Source: Darksidea phi (taxonomy: Eukaryota > Ascomycota > Dothideomycetes > Pleosporales > Lentitheciaceae). Taken from it: DNA of 58,348 nt. Position 1 is the stretch's first letter, and every line of letters begins with the position of its first letter. Shown here in pieces: positions 31,090 to 45,922 of the stretch. The notes under the pieces were generated by a model. The model was not told the origin of the DNA. It worked only from the letters and a program-made list of their open reading frames with translations, and made no database searches. Both the position numbers and the translations under genes were made by a program. The DNA is taken from contig JASJFT010000238.1 of NCBI GenBank assembly GCA_030770425.1, positions 9,731 to 68,078 on the forward strand, given 5' to 3'.

Positions 31090-34000
31090 GCCTAGCGAAA
31101 TCTCTAATCGCGCTTAGTCCCTAAGCCGTCTACTCCGCGATATACCCCCTTAGCTTAGAGGTACTTATAGCCCTTAAAGCTAATCTATTTAATTAAACTT
31201 TTAATATTAATAAGGTTTAATTATCTTATAAATTATATATACTTTTACTTTAGAAGGATCTTAGTAAATCTATTAGTAGGTATCTTAGTAGTAGGTAGCT
31301 ATTATATATTAAGGTGGCTATAGATAACCTTCTATTAAATCTAGCTCTAATAGATATTAATATATTTAAGCTTAGTATTAAGTTTTTCCTCTTATTTTAT
31401 AGTAATACTAACTATTTACTAATTATTATACTAAATAATAAGTATTTTATTAAATTTAAGGTTAAATTTTTTAAATAGTCTTAATTATTTAGTTATTTCT
31501 AAGTTAGTAAAACTTAAGATAAGTAGCTTTACCTTAGTTATACTCTTAGTAATAGTATATTATTAAACTAATTTCTAATTAATAGTTAGGTTAAATAGTT
31601 AAAATAGGTAGCTTTAGTTACTTTAGTAAGTATAGACGTTATTAATAAATATTATATCTACTACTTTTAAAAAATTACTAGTAGCTTTAGATTATTTAAT
31701 TATTTTACTATTAATTATATTATATTTAACTACTTTATTATATTATATAATTATTCTTTATAGAGTATAGTACTTTATTTTATTAATATATTACTATATA
31801 TACTTAATTAAAGCTATATATTATTATTCTAGATTTATAAGATAACTTATTAATAAATTATAAGAATAAGTTAAATTAGATTATATTTATTATATAAGAT
31901 ATATAAAATAGTTAACTAGTTATTAATAATACTTTATATATACCTTATTAGATTCTTTAGTAAATAATTTATACTAATTTACTATAAGTAGTATTTCTAT
32001 AAAATAAGAACCTAATTAAATATTAAACTCTTTAGTAACTTTATTAATATAGGTATTCTATATAAGCTAAATTAATTATTTTTTTATATTTTATATAACT
32101 CGAATCCCTAAATATTACTTTAGGTTATCTAGCTTCTTAATATTATAATAATTTATAAAATTTATCTTAAAATATTTATAAAGTCTAATATTCTTAAGGT
32201 AATAGACTATAATAATATTATTAATATATATAAATAGAATTAGTTAGTTATTAATATATATATAAGAAATTTTTTTTACTTTTTATATATTAAACTAATT
32301 TAAAGTCTTCTTAAATTTATTATATTATAATAGTAGTATCTTTTTAAGTCTATAAAGGGCGTATAGTATCTTTAAGATCTTACTATTATATATAAAGTTA
32401 TTTAATATTCTTATATAGGTATATTTCTTAAGCTTTATATTAAGAAAGACTATTAGAATATTATATTATTTTAAGTCTAGACTAAATTAATTAATAATTA
32501 CGAGTAGAGTATAAAATAAATAAGTAGCTAGTATAACTACGTAGGTATTACTATAAAGCTATTATAAGTTACCTTAAATTATAATCTAGACCTTAAATTT
32601 TAAAAAATAATTATTTATATTAATTTTATAGATAAATATTTATATTAGTAGTAGTACTTCTATATTAGTATTAGTAGCTTAAAGTAAGATCTTTATAAAG
32701 TATTCTTTTATCTATACTAAATAATATTTTATATTAGTAGTAGTTTAGAATTAATTACTATATAGGTAATTACTTAGCTACTAAAAGTTCTTTAAAGGCT
32801 TAGATAACTATAATTAGTAAATCTTATATTTTAAGTTCTATCTTACTATTATAATAAAGCTATATAGATAGTTATATATAATATTATTAATATTTATATA
32901 GAATAGTAGATATATTTAATAATATAGATTATATAAATAAGCTAATTATATTAAGTATTCTTTTAAAATAATATTAAACTTATTAAGATTAAGATTTTAT
33001 CTTCTTAAAGTATTATTTCTAGTTTAATTAAGGCTATATCTAGGTATTTTAGTTATACTAAATTCTTATAATAAATTTATTAGTTAATTTTATTACGTTA
33101 AAGTATTATTTAAAGGCGTTATAATATTATTTAAAAAGTTTTTAAAGTTCTCTTTCTAATTAGAACTAATACGAATTAAATTAAGATTAATATAAGTTAA
33201 AGGTACTAGTAAAAGTAGTTCTTTATAGAACTTAATATTTTTTTTAATAATCTTATTTTACTATATCTAGCTATCTTACTATTTCTTATCTTCTACCTAT
33301 ATATTAGTTAGAGAAGTAGGTATAGTTATTTTACTTATTATTAGTTAATATAGTATTAGTAGATTATTAATACTAATTTCCTTAGAATACTAAATATTAA
33401 GTATATTAAGTAGCTTAATAATTTTCTTAATAACTAACTTTTTAATATAGTCTTCTAGGTTCTTAAAGAAGCTATTTAAGTTAAATATAATATTATAAGT
33501 TTAAATTATCTAGTCCTTTATTAGTAACTAGATACGATAGATATTTATTAAATTATAACTAATAAGATAACCTATTAATATCCTACTCTTAAGCTTATCG
33601 ACTTTCTTAAGTTATTTATTTAATATATAAGCTTTATAGCTAATAGAATATATATAAGTAACTTAAGACTTCCTACCCTAAATAAGCTTATATAACGTTT
33701 TCTAGTTTAGCTTCTCTAGTAACGTTCTATTAAGAATATATACTACTATTAGAAATAGTTTATTTAATAGTAATTTAGATAGATTAGTCTAAAGTTATAA
33801 TACTCTCGTATATATAACTAATATTACTCTAGTATATTTAGTACCCCTATTTTATTTATCTATATAAGATACTTACTTCTTATATATAATACCTAGGTCC
33901 TTATAGATCTATTTAAATAGATTAGATAAGATATTAAATTCTTATTTACTATTTATTTATACTTTAATAATATTATATTTAAATTAATATTATATCTTAC

Positions 34001-35294
34001 GTAGGGTCTATATAATCTAGCGATTAATAATAGATTTTAAACGACTAGGAAATATTTCTACTTTATACTATTTAATATATTAATTAATACTATAGCCTTT
34101 ATATTTATCTCTATTAAGATACTCTTCTCCTATTAGTAGAAGCTAAATAATATCTATTAATATATATTTAAATAGACGTATTATATAGTCTTCCTATTAA
34201 TAATATAAAATTTACTTTATAAGCTTTATTTCGATATATATCTTATATAACTTTTAATTATTAGTTCTATTAATAATAATTCTATAAATAGCGTCTATTA
34301 GGTAAGCTATTATTCTCTAACTAGGATATTCCTATATTAGATAAGTAATTTAATTATTAACTTATTATATAGGCTTTAAGATATATAACTTTTAATAGCT
34401 AGTTATAAATAATAATAATAGCTTAATATATAGCCTTTATATAGTATTAGTATCGACTAGCTAGTAGTTATTTAAATACTCGAGTAGAGTAAGTATATTA
34501 CTCTAGTTCTTATAATATAATATATTATATTCTAAATCGAAATAAATATTAATAGTATAATATCTTCTTAGTTCTATTATACTAGTAATAAAGCTAAAGA
34601 CTAGAATAATATATATTAATTAGATTTCTATTATACTATTATAAGAAGTATAGATTTTAAATATTATAAAGTCCTAAGTTTTAACTTTTATAACTTTAAT
34701 ATTAGTACTAATATATTTATAAATTATAATATTATACTTTTATTTCTACCTAATCTATAGGTCTAAATTAACGACGTATATATTTAAATTTAGATTTAAT
34801 ATCTAGTAATTATAGAGATATTTATTTTATATAATATCTTAATCTTTAGTAAGTACTACTAGATTATTTATTAGTATAGCTATATTATTAATTATATAGA
34901 CTATATAAGTTAAGAGTTCTAATAAATAAGTTCTATTATTAAAGTTAAATAGTATTATAGAAGTAGATTAAGTTATTTTCTATTTAATATAGTCTATTAA
35001 ATACTTAATAGCCTCGTTAATACGAGCTTTAAGTATTAGATTAGCCTCTAAAGCTTTATTAACTTAATATTTAATTTTAATACTTATAATATAATTCTTA
35101 AAATATTTCTTTATTAAAGAATTAAGTATAAAGTAATTAATCTACTAGTATACTCGTTTATAAAGATATATCTTTAAAGTCCTATTATTTTTCTTTTCTT
35201 AATTATTATTATTATTATTACTAGAGCTATTATTATTATTTATATTAGTAATAATAAGTTAAGTAGTAGCTATAATATTATATTTAATTATTAT
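31090..35294 (-). mobile_element. Ty1/copia remnant, pol part, RIP-inactivated
   Basis: The minus strand reads as a degraded copia reverse transcriptase. The catalytic box normally YVDDI now reads IYINNI (32,217-32,225 encode INN). It is followed, as in copia, by a segment ending KYLGIRV-like. A decayed ALYGL-type motif lies upstream near 32,340-32,360. Many frames carry TAA/TAG where Gln is expected. The element is interrupted at 35,294 by the gypsy insertion, and its gag part resumes at 45,923. Confidence 0.65.
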
Positions 35295-35557
35295 TATAGT
35301 ATAGTAGTAAAGGGAGCCTCCCGATCGAGCGTTAAAGGCTTAGGTAAGTAGCGAAACGTTAGGCCGGACTCTAAAAGGATATTATCTAGAAGAGTCTTTA
35401 GTTAGTATTTATTATCTATCCTATTATATAGTAGATAGAAGATATAGCTTAATTAATTAATTATTTAGCTATCTATTCTATTAACTCTTCCTTTCTATTC
35501 TTCTAACTATAGGTCGTAAGCTCTACTACCCTATCTCTAATATACCTATATACTATA
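35295..35557 (+). repeat. 5' LTR of 10.6 kb gypsy element
   Basis: The 263 bp run from TATAGTATAGTAG (ancestral TG start) to CTATATACTATA. They match 45,660-45,922 without length change and the inverted copy 53,746-54,008. Confidence 0.88.
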
Positions 35558-38500
35558 GTTTTTAATAACGTCTATAGGGCTTCTAACGGTCTATTAGACT
35601 AAAGTAGAGAGAAGAATTAGATAAAAAGATAATAGAATTAGAAGTTTTACTACGACTCTAAGACTTAATTAATAATATCTAGATATAATAAATACTAAAT
35701 ACTATAAATAGATATATATAGGCTTAGAATAATATAATAATATATTAAATAAAGTAATTAGGATAAGTAATAATAGTATTATAAACTAATACTAGATAAT
35801 AATAGGAGATTCTCGAAAGAGAAATACTTAGCTAAAATATTTTAGAAATTCTAGTAAAAGGAATTATAGGGAATCCCTAAAAGGGAAGTATATAGCTAGG
35901 ATATTTAGAAATCTTAGTATAAGATTAAGAGGGATAGTATAATTTCTTATTAAACCTCGTCTATTAATAGAAAGAGAAAAAGAATATAATAATACGAACT
36001 ATTAATACTATAGTATAGTTATTAGGTTAAAAGGTTAATACTAGTATTAATAAATTTAAGTAAAATAATAATATCGACTAACTTATAAAGGTAAAGAAGG
36101 TATATAAAGATAATATCTTTTAAAAGATTAAGAGTACTAAATATACCCTTTTATTATTATTACTATACTTAGTTAAAACTTTATTAATTAATATTTAAAA
36201 TAATACTAGCTAGTTTTAAGTAATTATTTTTTAAATACCCCTAGTTAAGTAACTAACTACCTCTTAGATAAAAAGAAAACTTAACTAATAAAGAAAAAGA
36301 AAAAATCTTTAAGATTAAAGATTTATTATTTATTAATATACCTACTAGTACTTCGAAGTAAGACTAGTCTAAAAAAGAAGAAAGTAAAAAGGAAAGAAAG
36401 AAGATAAAGTATAATTAGAAGAAGAGATATCTAATTTAATTAATTTAGGAAGAGTTAGGGAAGAAAAGTATTTAAAAGAGTTATTAGCCCTATATTAGAA
36501 TTAATAAAATTAGCTTAAATAATAGCTTTAAAAGTAAGAATAAGTTAGATAATAATAAAAATAATATAATAGACTATAAACTTTACTATTTAAAACTTTA
36601 GAAGAAGAAGTCTAAGAAGCTACTAGTACTAATATTTAATCTACTAATTCTTAGGGTAGCTACTATTTCTATTATAAACTAATCTTAGTAATTAATTAAT
36701 AAAAGGATAAATATTTATTTTTTATTTTTACTATATAATTCTAATATATTATTATTTACTAATATAAATATTATATAGTTCCTAGAGGACTATAAGTTTA
36801 GTATAGATAGAATAAGATAGAATAAATAAAATAAGAAGAAGTTTCTTTTCTATTTCTATAATTTATTTTAGAGAGTATATATTATTAAGATATATTATTA
36901 TATATTTCTAGTATAAAGTTAGACTACGTTTAAATTAGTACTCTAGAAGAAATATATTAGTAAAGATATTAAATAATAGAAGATTACTTATATTTTCCTT
37001 AAATTATAACTAGTAAAGGTCTATTAGTTACCCCTTTTACTTAATAAATACTATTACTAGTTCTTAATATATAGTAGTAGAGTATTAAATTAATTATAGA
37101 TTATAGAGATTAAGCTTAGATAGCTATTCTTTAAAGGATTAAAATATAATAACTAAATAATAATTATATTTAATATAAATAAGAAGTATTAACTAGTTAA
37201 TAAAGATATATATTCCTTTAAGTTAAAGAAGATATACTAGTATTTCTAATTATTATACGAATAAAAAGAAGCTATACTCGTACTAAGCCTAGATACTAGT
37301 CTAATAGCTAGCTAGCTAGTATATAGAAAGATTAAAGCTTATATTAAGTAATAGCTTCTTTATCTAATTAAATTTATATATCCTTAATAATAGAAGTCTA
37401 TAGTACTATTAGAAAGACTAATAATAATTACTTAACTACTATCTAATTCTTAAATTAAGTAGCTTGTTAATAGTATAAAGAAATTAGTCTTAATTTAATA
37501 ATAGTTTAATATCTAGTAATAAAGTACTTTTATAACCTAATTAATATTTATATAAAAAAATAATTATTACTATACTTTCTATAAGCTAGTTAAATCTATT
37601 CTCTATCTTAAATATAATAATAAATTATATATAAGCTTCTATAACTAAATATAAAATTTAAAAATAAATATATAAATAATTAGTAATTAGAAGTTCTAGA
37701 AGATAGGGTATATTATTTATAACTTAATAAACTATTAAATCTAAAAATACCTTCTATAGAGAAAGCTTCTTAATAATAATTAATATTATAAGAAGAAGAA
37801 TAAGAAGACTAGCTAGTTTAAATAGTATTATAATCTATTTTACCTTTATAAAAAGAAGCTTTATAATTAAAGATTCTATACTACTCTTAATAATATATAA
37901 AAGTACTTTATTTTCTAGATAATAGAGTATTATAGAGTTACTAACGTAGAGTTAATAAGACTATTTACTAATATAAAAGAACTTAATAGAAAGAAGAACT
38001 ATCTAGTAACTAATAATAATACGAATACTATTAAAATAATAAATAATACTACTAATAATAGATTACTAGCCCTTAAGAAGAAAAATTTAGAGAAGACTAT
38101 AACTTTTTATTATATATTATAAGAGTAACTAGTAATTAAAAGTACTAAAGTATTATTAATAAAAGTAAATAGTATTAAGATAAAAGACTAGAATTATCCC
38201 CTTATAGTAGCTAATAAAATATTAGATAACTACGTTATAAAGCTAAAGCTAAAGATAAAGATTAAGAATATTAGACTTATTAATCTTCTAGTAGGGAAGA
38301 CTAATAAGATAAAATAATATTAATAAGTAATTAGAAAGTTTTATAGCTCTATTCCTATATTTAATTTAAATAAAGAAGCTATAATAAATATAATAAGATA
38401 ATCTTTAAATTAAAGAGTAGTATTAGAAGTTTTAAATTTATAGATTATTTAGGTAAGCTAGAAATCTTAACTAGTTATTAAAAAGAAGCTACTAAAGGTA

Positions 38501-41500
38501 GTAATTATATAGATATCTACTAATAAAGAGTTAATATATATAGTTTAGTAATTAATAATAAGTTTAATTTTAGCTACTACCCTTTAGTAGGAAGTCTATA
38601 GACTAACTATAACTATATTATTATTTTAAGACTAAGTTATTAATACTACGTCGAAGCTCCTTAATATAGCTAAGTAAATAAGAAGTTATAGTTCTAGTAG
38701 TAGATTAGAAGAAGTATATATTATAAATAAAAGAGAAATAATAGTAGACTTAAGTCTATTTATATTAATAAAACTTTAGTCTTTAAATTTATATTTAACT
38801 TAATAGATTAGAAAGATACTTAAAGTATAAGTAGTTTAATACTATAATATTTAAGGAACTAGAGATAAGTATAATAATAAGCTAAATTATATTATAATAG
38901 ATAAATATAAATATCTTAAAGGCTAGCTTAGAGTAATAACTATAAAATTAGAGATTCCTATTTATTAGATTATTATTATAGATAATCTTTATAAAATAAT
39001 CTTTAATAGTAGTATAAAATTAAATATAATATATCTCTCTACTATATAAATATTAAATATCTATATTTAAAATAAAAATTAAGATTATCTCCTATTTAGT
39101 AAGTATACTAGAATAGTTACTACTAATAGATTAATAGATAAATATATAGGAATAGCCTATAATATTCTAGTAATAATTAGTATTATTATTATATTTACCT
39201 ATTTTAAGATTATAAGAAATATTCGAAGACTATTAATATTAAATACTTTCTAGTATATAATTATATATTTAAAGATAAAATTTACTCTAATAGACTATTA
39301 TTATTATAAAATTACTATACTAAATAGGTAAAAGACTATTTCTTTTCTTAGATTAGATCTAGCCCTAATAATAAACTATAAAGTAGATAATAACCCTTTA
39401 GAGAAAGTCTAGGAAGTATACCTTCTAGGGTAGTATATTCCCTATTCTATTAATACTTAGAACTTTAATTACTAGAGAATCGAAAGGGGTCTAATAAAGA
39501 TATAGAGAATAATAATAATACTAATTTAGATAACTTAAATAACTATAACTATAGTACTAATAAAGTAGAGGTTAAAGATATATTAGCTTCTATTAAAGTT
39601 AATACTATTAACTTCTTATTAAAAGAAGAGAGTACTAAAGTAGTAAAAGAGAATAAAGAGAAGGAGGGTACTAAGGAGATAGAAGAAGATATAGAAGAGA
39701 AAGAGAAGAAAGAGAAGAATAGAAGAAAGACGGAGGTACTAGTATCTTAATAACGGGTAACTAATAGAGAAGTAGATAGAGTAGAAGTATTAGAAGTATT
39801 AATAGTTAGTTAGTATTAGTAGTATTTTAAATAAAGTAGATTAATTTATCTAGATAGCTATAATAAGAAGTTAAATTAAGATTTAGGTTCTAATACTAAG
39901 ATTAAATAAATACTTTTAGAAATAAGTTAATATACTATAAAAAGAAATTAGTATTCTTAATAGTAAGATAGATAAGTTAATACCCTCTATAAGATAATTA
40001 ATAAAAAGATTTAATCTATTAATAAGTCCTATAAGAATACTAAGATAGACTTTAAAAGAAAGAACTAGAGAAAAAGAGCTATCTAATAGTAACTTAAGCG
40101 TACGTTACTAAGAAAGGTAGAAATAGATATATTTAATAGAATCTTTAAGCCTAGGTATATAGACTTTCTAAGAAGTTAATAGTTAATACCTAGTTAGATA
40201 AAGAAGATATATATTAGAGAGAATCTCTAATCTACTAAAGTAGAGCTTATATATAAGCTAATATACTATTAGAAAACTATCCTAGTATAGAATTTCTTAA
40301 AAATAATAACTATCTATTCTAATATAGTATCTTTATATTAGATTTAGATAGTATCTTATAAGATCTAATAAATAAAAGACTTTTAATATCTTAAAAGGCT
40401 TAAACTAATTACTATTTAAATAATTTATAAAAGAATTATTTAAAATACTCTTAAGATATATAATAGTTAATATTATAATCTATAGTTCCTAGTACTTAAG
40501 AAGAATAGAGACTATTAATTAATTAATAATACTTAAATCTTAAATAGTTTTACTAAGAGGAACGTAAACCTTCTACCTTTTATTAATAAGTTTTTAAAGT
40601 AGCTAGCTAGAAGAGCTATCTACTTACTCTTCGATTTATTCTTAGATTATAATTAGATATTATTTTATATAAGTTTAAGGAATAAAATAACCTTTTAGAC
40701 TTCTATTAGACTAATTAGATAGTATATTATTCTAATAAATATAACTAATTTAGTAACGACGTTTTAAAGGGTAATAATAAAGATTCTAGAGAAGTACTTC
40801 CCTAATATATTACTATTTATTAATAATATCGTAGTAGTTAGTCCTTCTAGTACTTATAATAAAGAAGAAGTATTACTAAAAGTTTATTAATATATATTTA
40901 AGTATATCTAAAAACTAGATATAATAATAGTAAATATTAAATATATAAACGTAATAATATTAGATACTAAGTTCTATTAGGGTATCTTCTAACTAGGTAT
41001 TATAGACTATAAAGTAGATATTAAAGAATAAGTTTCTAATAGTAGTAAGATAGTAAAGATCTAGGACTAGCTAGAATATAGAAATATTAAAGAGGTCTAA
41101 TAGTTTATTAGGATTTATATTTACTATTAATAATAGATCTTTTACTTCTTCTTTAAGGTAGAATTCTTATTCTAACTACTTTATAAGGATATTAAATAGA
41201 TATAAAAAGATCTTTAAAGAGAAGCTATAAGAATTTTAAAGATAAATATTATATTAATATCTATATTAATAATACTTAATATTAAATTAAAACGTTAAGT
41301 CTATCTATATATAGATACTAGTTAATAAGATAATAGAGTAGTACTTAAATAAATTAAAAAGAATAACCTTTAATATCCTATTAAATTTAAAAGTATACTA
41401 TAGTCTAAGACTAAATTAAAGTAGTATTCTATTAAGTTAAAATATAAGATAGTACTCTAAGTACTAAAGAAGTTTAGTCTATATCTCTATAGTACCTAAT

Positions 41501-44500
41501 TTACTATTAAGATAGATACTAGTACCTTAATTATATAACTTAATTAATTATCTACTAATCTTTCTAGATTAGTAATAAATTAATAACTTATTATAATTCT
41601 ACTTTAGGACTTTAAAATCTAATATAGGTCTAGAAAGAAAAATATAATTACTAATATTTTATTAAAATATCTTTAGCTAAAAGAATAAATTTAACTTTAA
41701 AAAGAAGAGGAAGATTTAAAGCTATTTATAGACTATATTATTAATAAGTATAATAAATTAGTAAAAGTTTTTACTACTACTAACTTAAAAATCCTTAATA
41801 ATAGTTATTTAAATAAATTAGAAGAGATTACTTACTTCCTATATATAATATATAAGCCTAATAAGCTATTAAGAAGTAAGAAAAAAAGCTAGATAAAGGC
41901 TATATAGACTTTCTTTATAAAAGATAGATATCTTTTTAAAAAATTAACCTAGAATCTAGCTATCTAATAGGTAGTTAATAATCTAGATATTTAGAAGGTT
42001 TTAGTATAAGAAGTTTATTAAGTACTATACTATTAGGGTATCTAAGAAATATTTATAGTAATTTAGTATTAATTTTAATAAAAGAACTAGTTTTAAATAG
42101 TAGTAAAAGAGTTTTAAAGCTACTTTAAGTATTAATAAAAGTAAGATAATAAAATAGAAGAGATACTTAAGATTAGTAACTCTAGGGTTATATAAAATTA
42201 ATAGACTATTAATATTATCTATATATCTATTAGTAAAGGAGAAGTTTAATTCCTTATAGTTACGTATAAATATTTATTAGAATAGATTAAAGCTAGAGCT
42301 CTAAAGAATACTATATCTAAAAATATTATAAAGTTTATCTATTAGGATATTATTTACTAATAGGGAGTATTCTTCTAACTAAGTATTAATAAAGGGTCTA
42401 AGAATAGATTAGTAGTTAAAGTATTAACTAAGTATTATAGAATATATAAAATCTAGATATCTTTATATAATTTAAAGACGTAAGACTTAATTAAGAGAGG
42501 TTACTAACTATTAATTATTATATTAATAAAGCTACTAGATTACTAGTTAAAAAACCTACTATTAGTATTATAAACTAATAGAGTAATAGTTTAATACTTA
42601 ACTAGGTATATATTAGCTAAGCTAGTAATAAGAATTTAATCTATTCTATTAATTAAACTTAGTCTAAAATTATAGTAAATACTTTTATAAAATAAAGTAG
42701 TTTTAATTTCTAATTTACTTATACTTTAAGTAAAATAACTTAAGTAAAAGGATAAGAAGCTAGTAGAAGTAATTAGTTATACCTAGTAATATAGACTTAA
42801 GATAGCTAATTAATAAAATTAAGTAAAAGATAATTAGAGTAATTTAGTAACTAGAGATTTAATTCTTATTTAGAATATTATTAGAACTAATAATTAATTA
42901 GTAAAGTAGAAGTTTAATAATAGGTAGCTAGAATCTTATTATATAGTAGAGGCTAGAATAGAGTATTTATACTATAGACTTATAGAGCTTAATAGAACTT
43001 TATTTACTTATACTATATATAGTAATTAGTTAAAATAGTTTTATTAAAAGGATTCTAATAATAAGATAATAAAAATACGGGGTAAACTAAAGCTAATTAA
43101 AGAGAACCTACTAATTAATAATTATTATCTAATATTAAGAGTCCTAAGGTATAAAGAAGTTAAGAAGTTAAATAGAAAGTACCTAATAATATAAGTATAG
43201 ACTAATTAAGCGAAGTTTCCTATAATAAAAGTACCCTTAATATAGAAGTAAGCTCTATTATTAAAGATTATTATCTAATAGTCTATAGCTAGACTAGAGG
43301 TTAAAGAGATAGAATATTAAGTAACTAGTAATAAATTAAAAAGTAGTAATAAAAAATAATTAACTAAAGGATAATTAATTTAGTTAAAGAAGGGTTATAG
43401 GTTCTAAACTATAATTAGAACTATTTATTTATTTTAATTTCTTAGTTTTTATTTTCTATTATTATTATTATAGACCTAGTAGAAAAGAATTATTAGTAAT
43501 AAGAAAGAAATAGATTAAAAAATAAGATTTTAAGAGTTATAAACTAGTCTATAAAAGTCTAAAAATTATATAAAGATACTAGAAGTTAGATATAAAAAGT
43601 TATAAAAAAAAGAACTAAAAGCTAATTACTAATTAAAGAAGTAAAATCTAGAAAACTTATATAGTCTAAGTAATAGTAGTACTACTACTACTACTATAAT
43701 CTCTACTATTACTATAGTTATTATAATAGATATTCTTAGAACTCTTATCTTTATCTTTACCTTTACCCTTATCTTTAAATAATTAATAAGAAATTCTTAA
43801 TATATTAGAATTCTCTAATATCTTATTAGTAGTATAAGTTATAGTAGATAAGTTAAACTAGATATATAGATAATTAAAATTTAAAAGTAATAGATAGTTA
43901 GACTAAACTAAAGAATTATTATAATATTAGTTCTAGTACTTATACTATACTTAAAGCTCGTACTATTAATACTAGTATTTAATTAACTTATACTACTCTT
44001 ACTTAATATTACTAAAGCTACTTTAATTAAACCTAAATAATTATTAAGAATAGTTAAAAGATTAAAGATAAAAGTATAACTTAATTAGCTTAGCTCTAAT
44101 AGACTTATTAAGAAGCTAGGTTATAGAGTAGTATAGAAGAAGATTTAAAGAAGAGTTTAATTAAAAGTCTAGTTAAGAGTTTAAAGAAGAACTATTAGTA
44201 TAAGAGCTAATTAAAGAAGTTTAAAAAGAAGAATAGTATAATTATATCTTACTTAGATTTATAATATTATTAAAGTTAATTTTAGTAAGTAGATATATAG
44301 TACTAGTACTATCTAGTTTAATAGATTAATAGGTAAAAGTAAAAGAAGAAAATTAAGAATAACTTATAGAATATAAAGTAAAATCTTAAATTTCTATTAA
44401 TAATATAGTTAATATAGAATCCTTAGACTATTAACTACTTATTTTATTAAATTTATTAATAACTAATCTAAACCTTATTAGTTCTTAGATTAGTATACTA

Positions 44501-45659
44501 ACTATAAACTAGACTATTTTTACTATTATAACTTCTAGTCTAAGTAGTATAATAGTATATACTAGCTTAAATATTTTATAAATAAAAACCCTACTAGGTC
44601 CCTAAATTAAAGAACTTATAAACCGTTATACTATCCTCTATAAGAAAGTTAGTCTTTTTAATAATAATAAGATTATACTAAATTATATACTAGATAGTAT
44701 TAGTATATAGAATAGCTTCTAAAGAGATATCTTAATACTTAATTTTATAAAAGTAGTAGTTAAAATTAATTTAAAAAGTTTAATTAACGATTTAATTAGT
44801 CTATAAAGTTACTATAAGTAAAATTAATATAGATATTAACTAATTAAAAAGAAAGAAAACTTATACTACTTTAGAATAGTAGTATTAGCTATTATTAATA
44901 GATAGTCGTAAAGCTAAAATTTTTAATCGTCTTTTCTACTACCTAAGGGCTAGTTAGAAGGATACTAGTTACTATTACTACTATTAAAGGTATCTATAGT
45001 AGTACTATTTATAAATAGATTAATAGTTATACTTTTAAAAGTTATAGTTAGAAGAAAAAGTAAAAGGCTTAAAAATTAAGAAGGTTAAAAACTAAAAAGC
45101 TAGAGACTTAAGAGGCTATTAGACTAGTAAATAAGAAAAATAGTTATAAAAAGAAGATTAAAAAGTTTAAGAGAGTATTAGAAGGGACCTTTTATATATA
45201 TTTTAGCTAGCTACTAGCTATAAAGAAGTTAAAGTAAGAGTATTTAAAGACTTATTTATAAATATTATTATAAAATTATTAAATAAGAATTTAAGAGCTA
45301 TATAAAAGTAAGAAAGTTTATTAAAAAGTTAAAATTAGCTTAAAGACTAATTAATTTTATAATAATATATTAGATTAGCTAAAGAGGGCTTATCTTTATA
45401 ATTATACTAACTAGCTATTAAAGACTCTAGAAAGAAAGAGGTATTAAGATTAAATTATAGTCTATTTACTAGGAAGAAGGAAAATAAGAGACCTACTAAT
45501 AGCTTCTTAGGACTATTTAAAGGTAGAGATTACTTAAAGAAGAATTCTTAATAGACTAGTAGTAGGGTTTACTATTAATAATATATTAATATTATATAGA
45601 GTTACTTAATTAGATAGTAGAGCTTAAGAGGGCTAAGTTCTTTTAGTTAAGAAGAAAAA

Positions 45660-45922
45660 TATAATATAGTAGTAAAGGGAACCTCCTAATTAAGCGTTAA
45701 AGACTTAGATAAGTAATAAAATATTAGACTAGACTCTAAAAGAATATTATCTAAAAGAGTCTTTAGCTAGTATTTATTATCTATTCTATTATATAGTAGA
45801 TAGAAGATATAGCTTAATTAATTAATTATTCGACTATCTATTCTATTAACCCTTTTCTTCTATTCTTCTAACTATAGGTCGTAAGCTCCGCTATTCTATC
45901 TCTAATATACCTATATACTATA
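45660..45922 (+). repeat. 3' LTR of 10.6 kb gypsy element
   Basis: This is a 263-bp direct copy of the 5' LTR. Differences are overwhelmingly transitions. A purine-rich tract (aagaagaaaaa) directly precedes it, as expected for second-strand priming. Confidence 0.88.

Larger units (their letters stand above)
35295..45922 (+). mobile_element. Ty3/gypsy LTR retrotransposon, 10.6 kb, RIP-inactivated
   Basis: Equal 263-bp LTRs bound the element, with a possible 4-bp duplication TTAT on either side (35,291-35,294 and 45,923-45,926). Internal landmarks in order are a gag-like region at about 36,750-37,500 and reverse transcriptase near 40,000-40,950. There the FxDD box has become FINNI at 40,816-40,830 (both Asp to Asn). 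An RNase H-like part follows, then an integrase core near 42,210-42,660. About 2.3 kb without an assignable domain lie between the integrase and the 3' LTR. No open frame survives. It inserted into the copia element. Confidence 0.75.
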
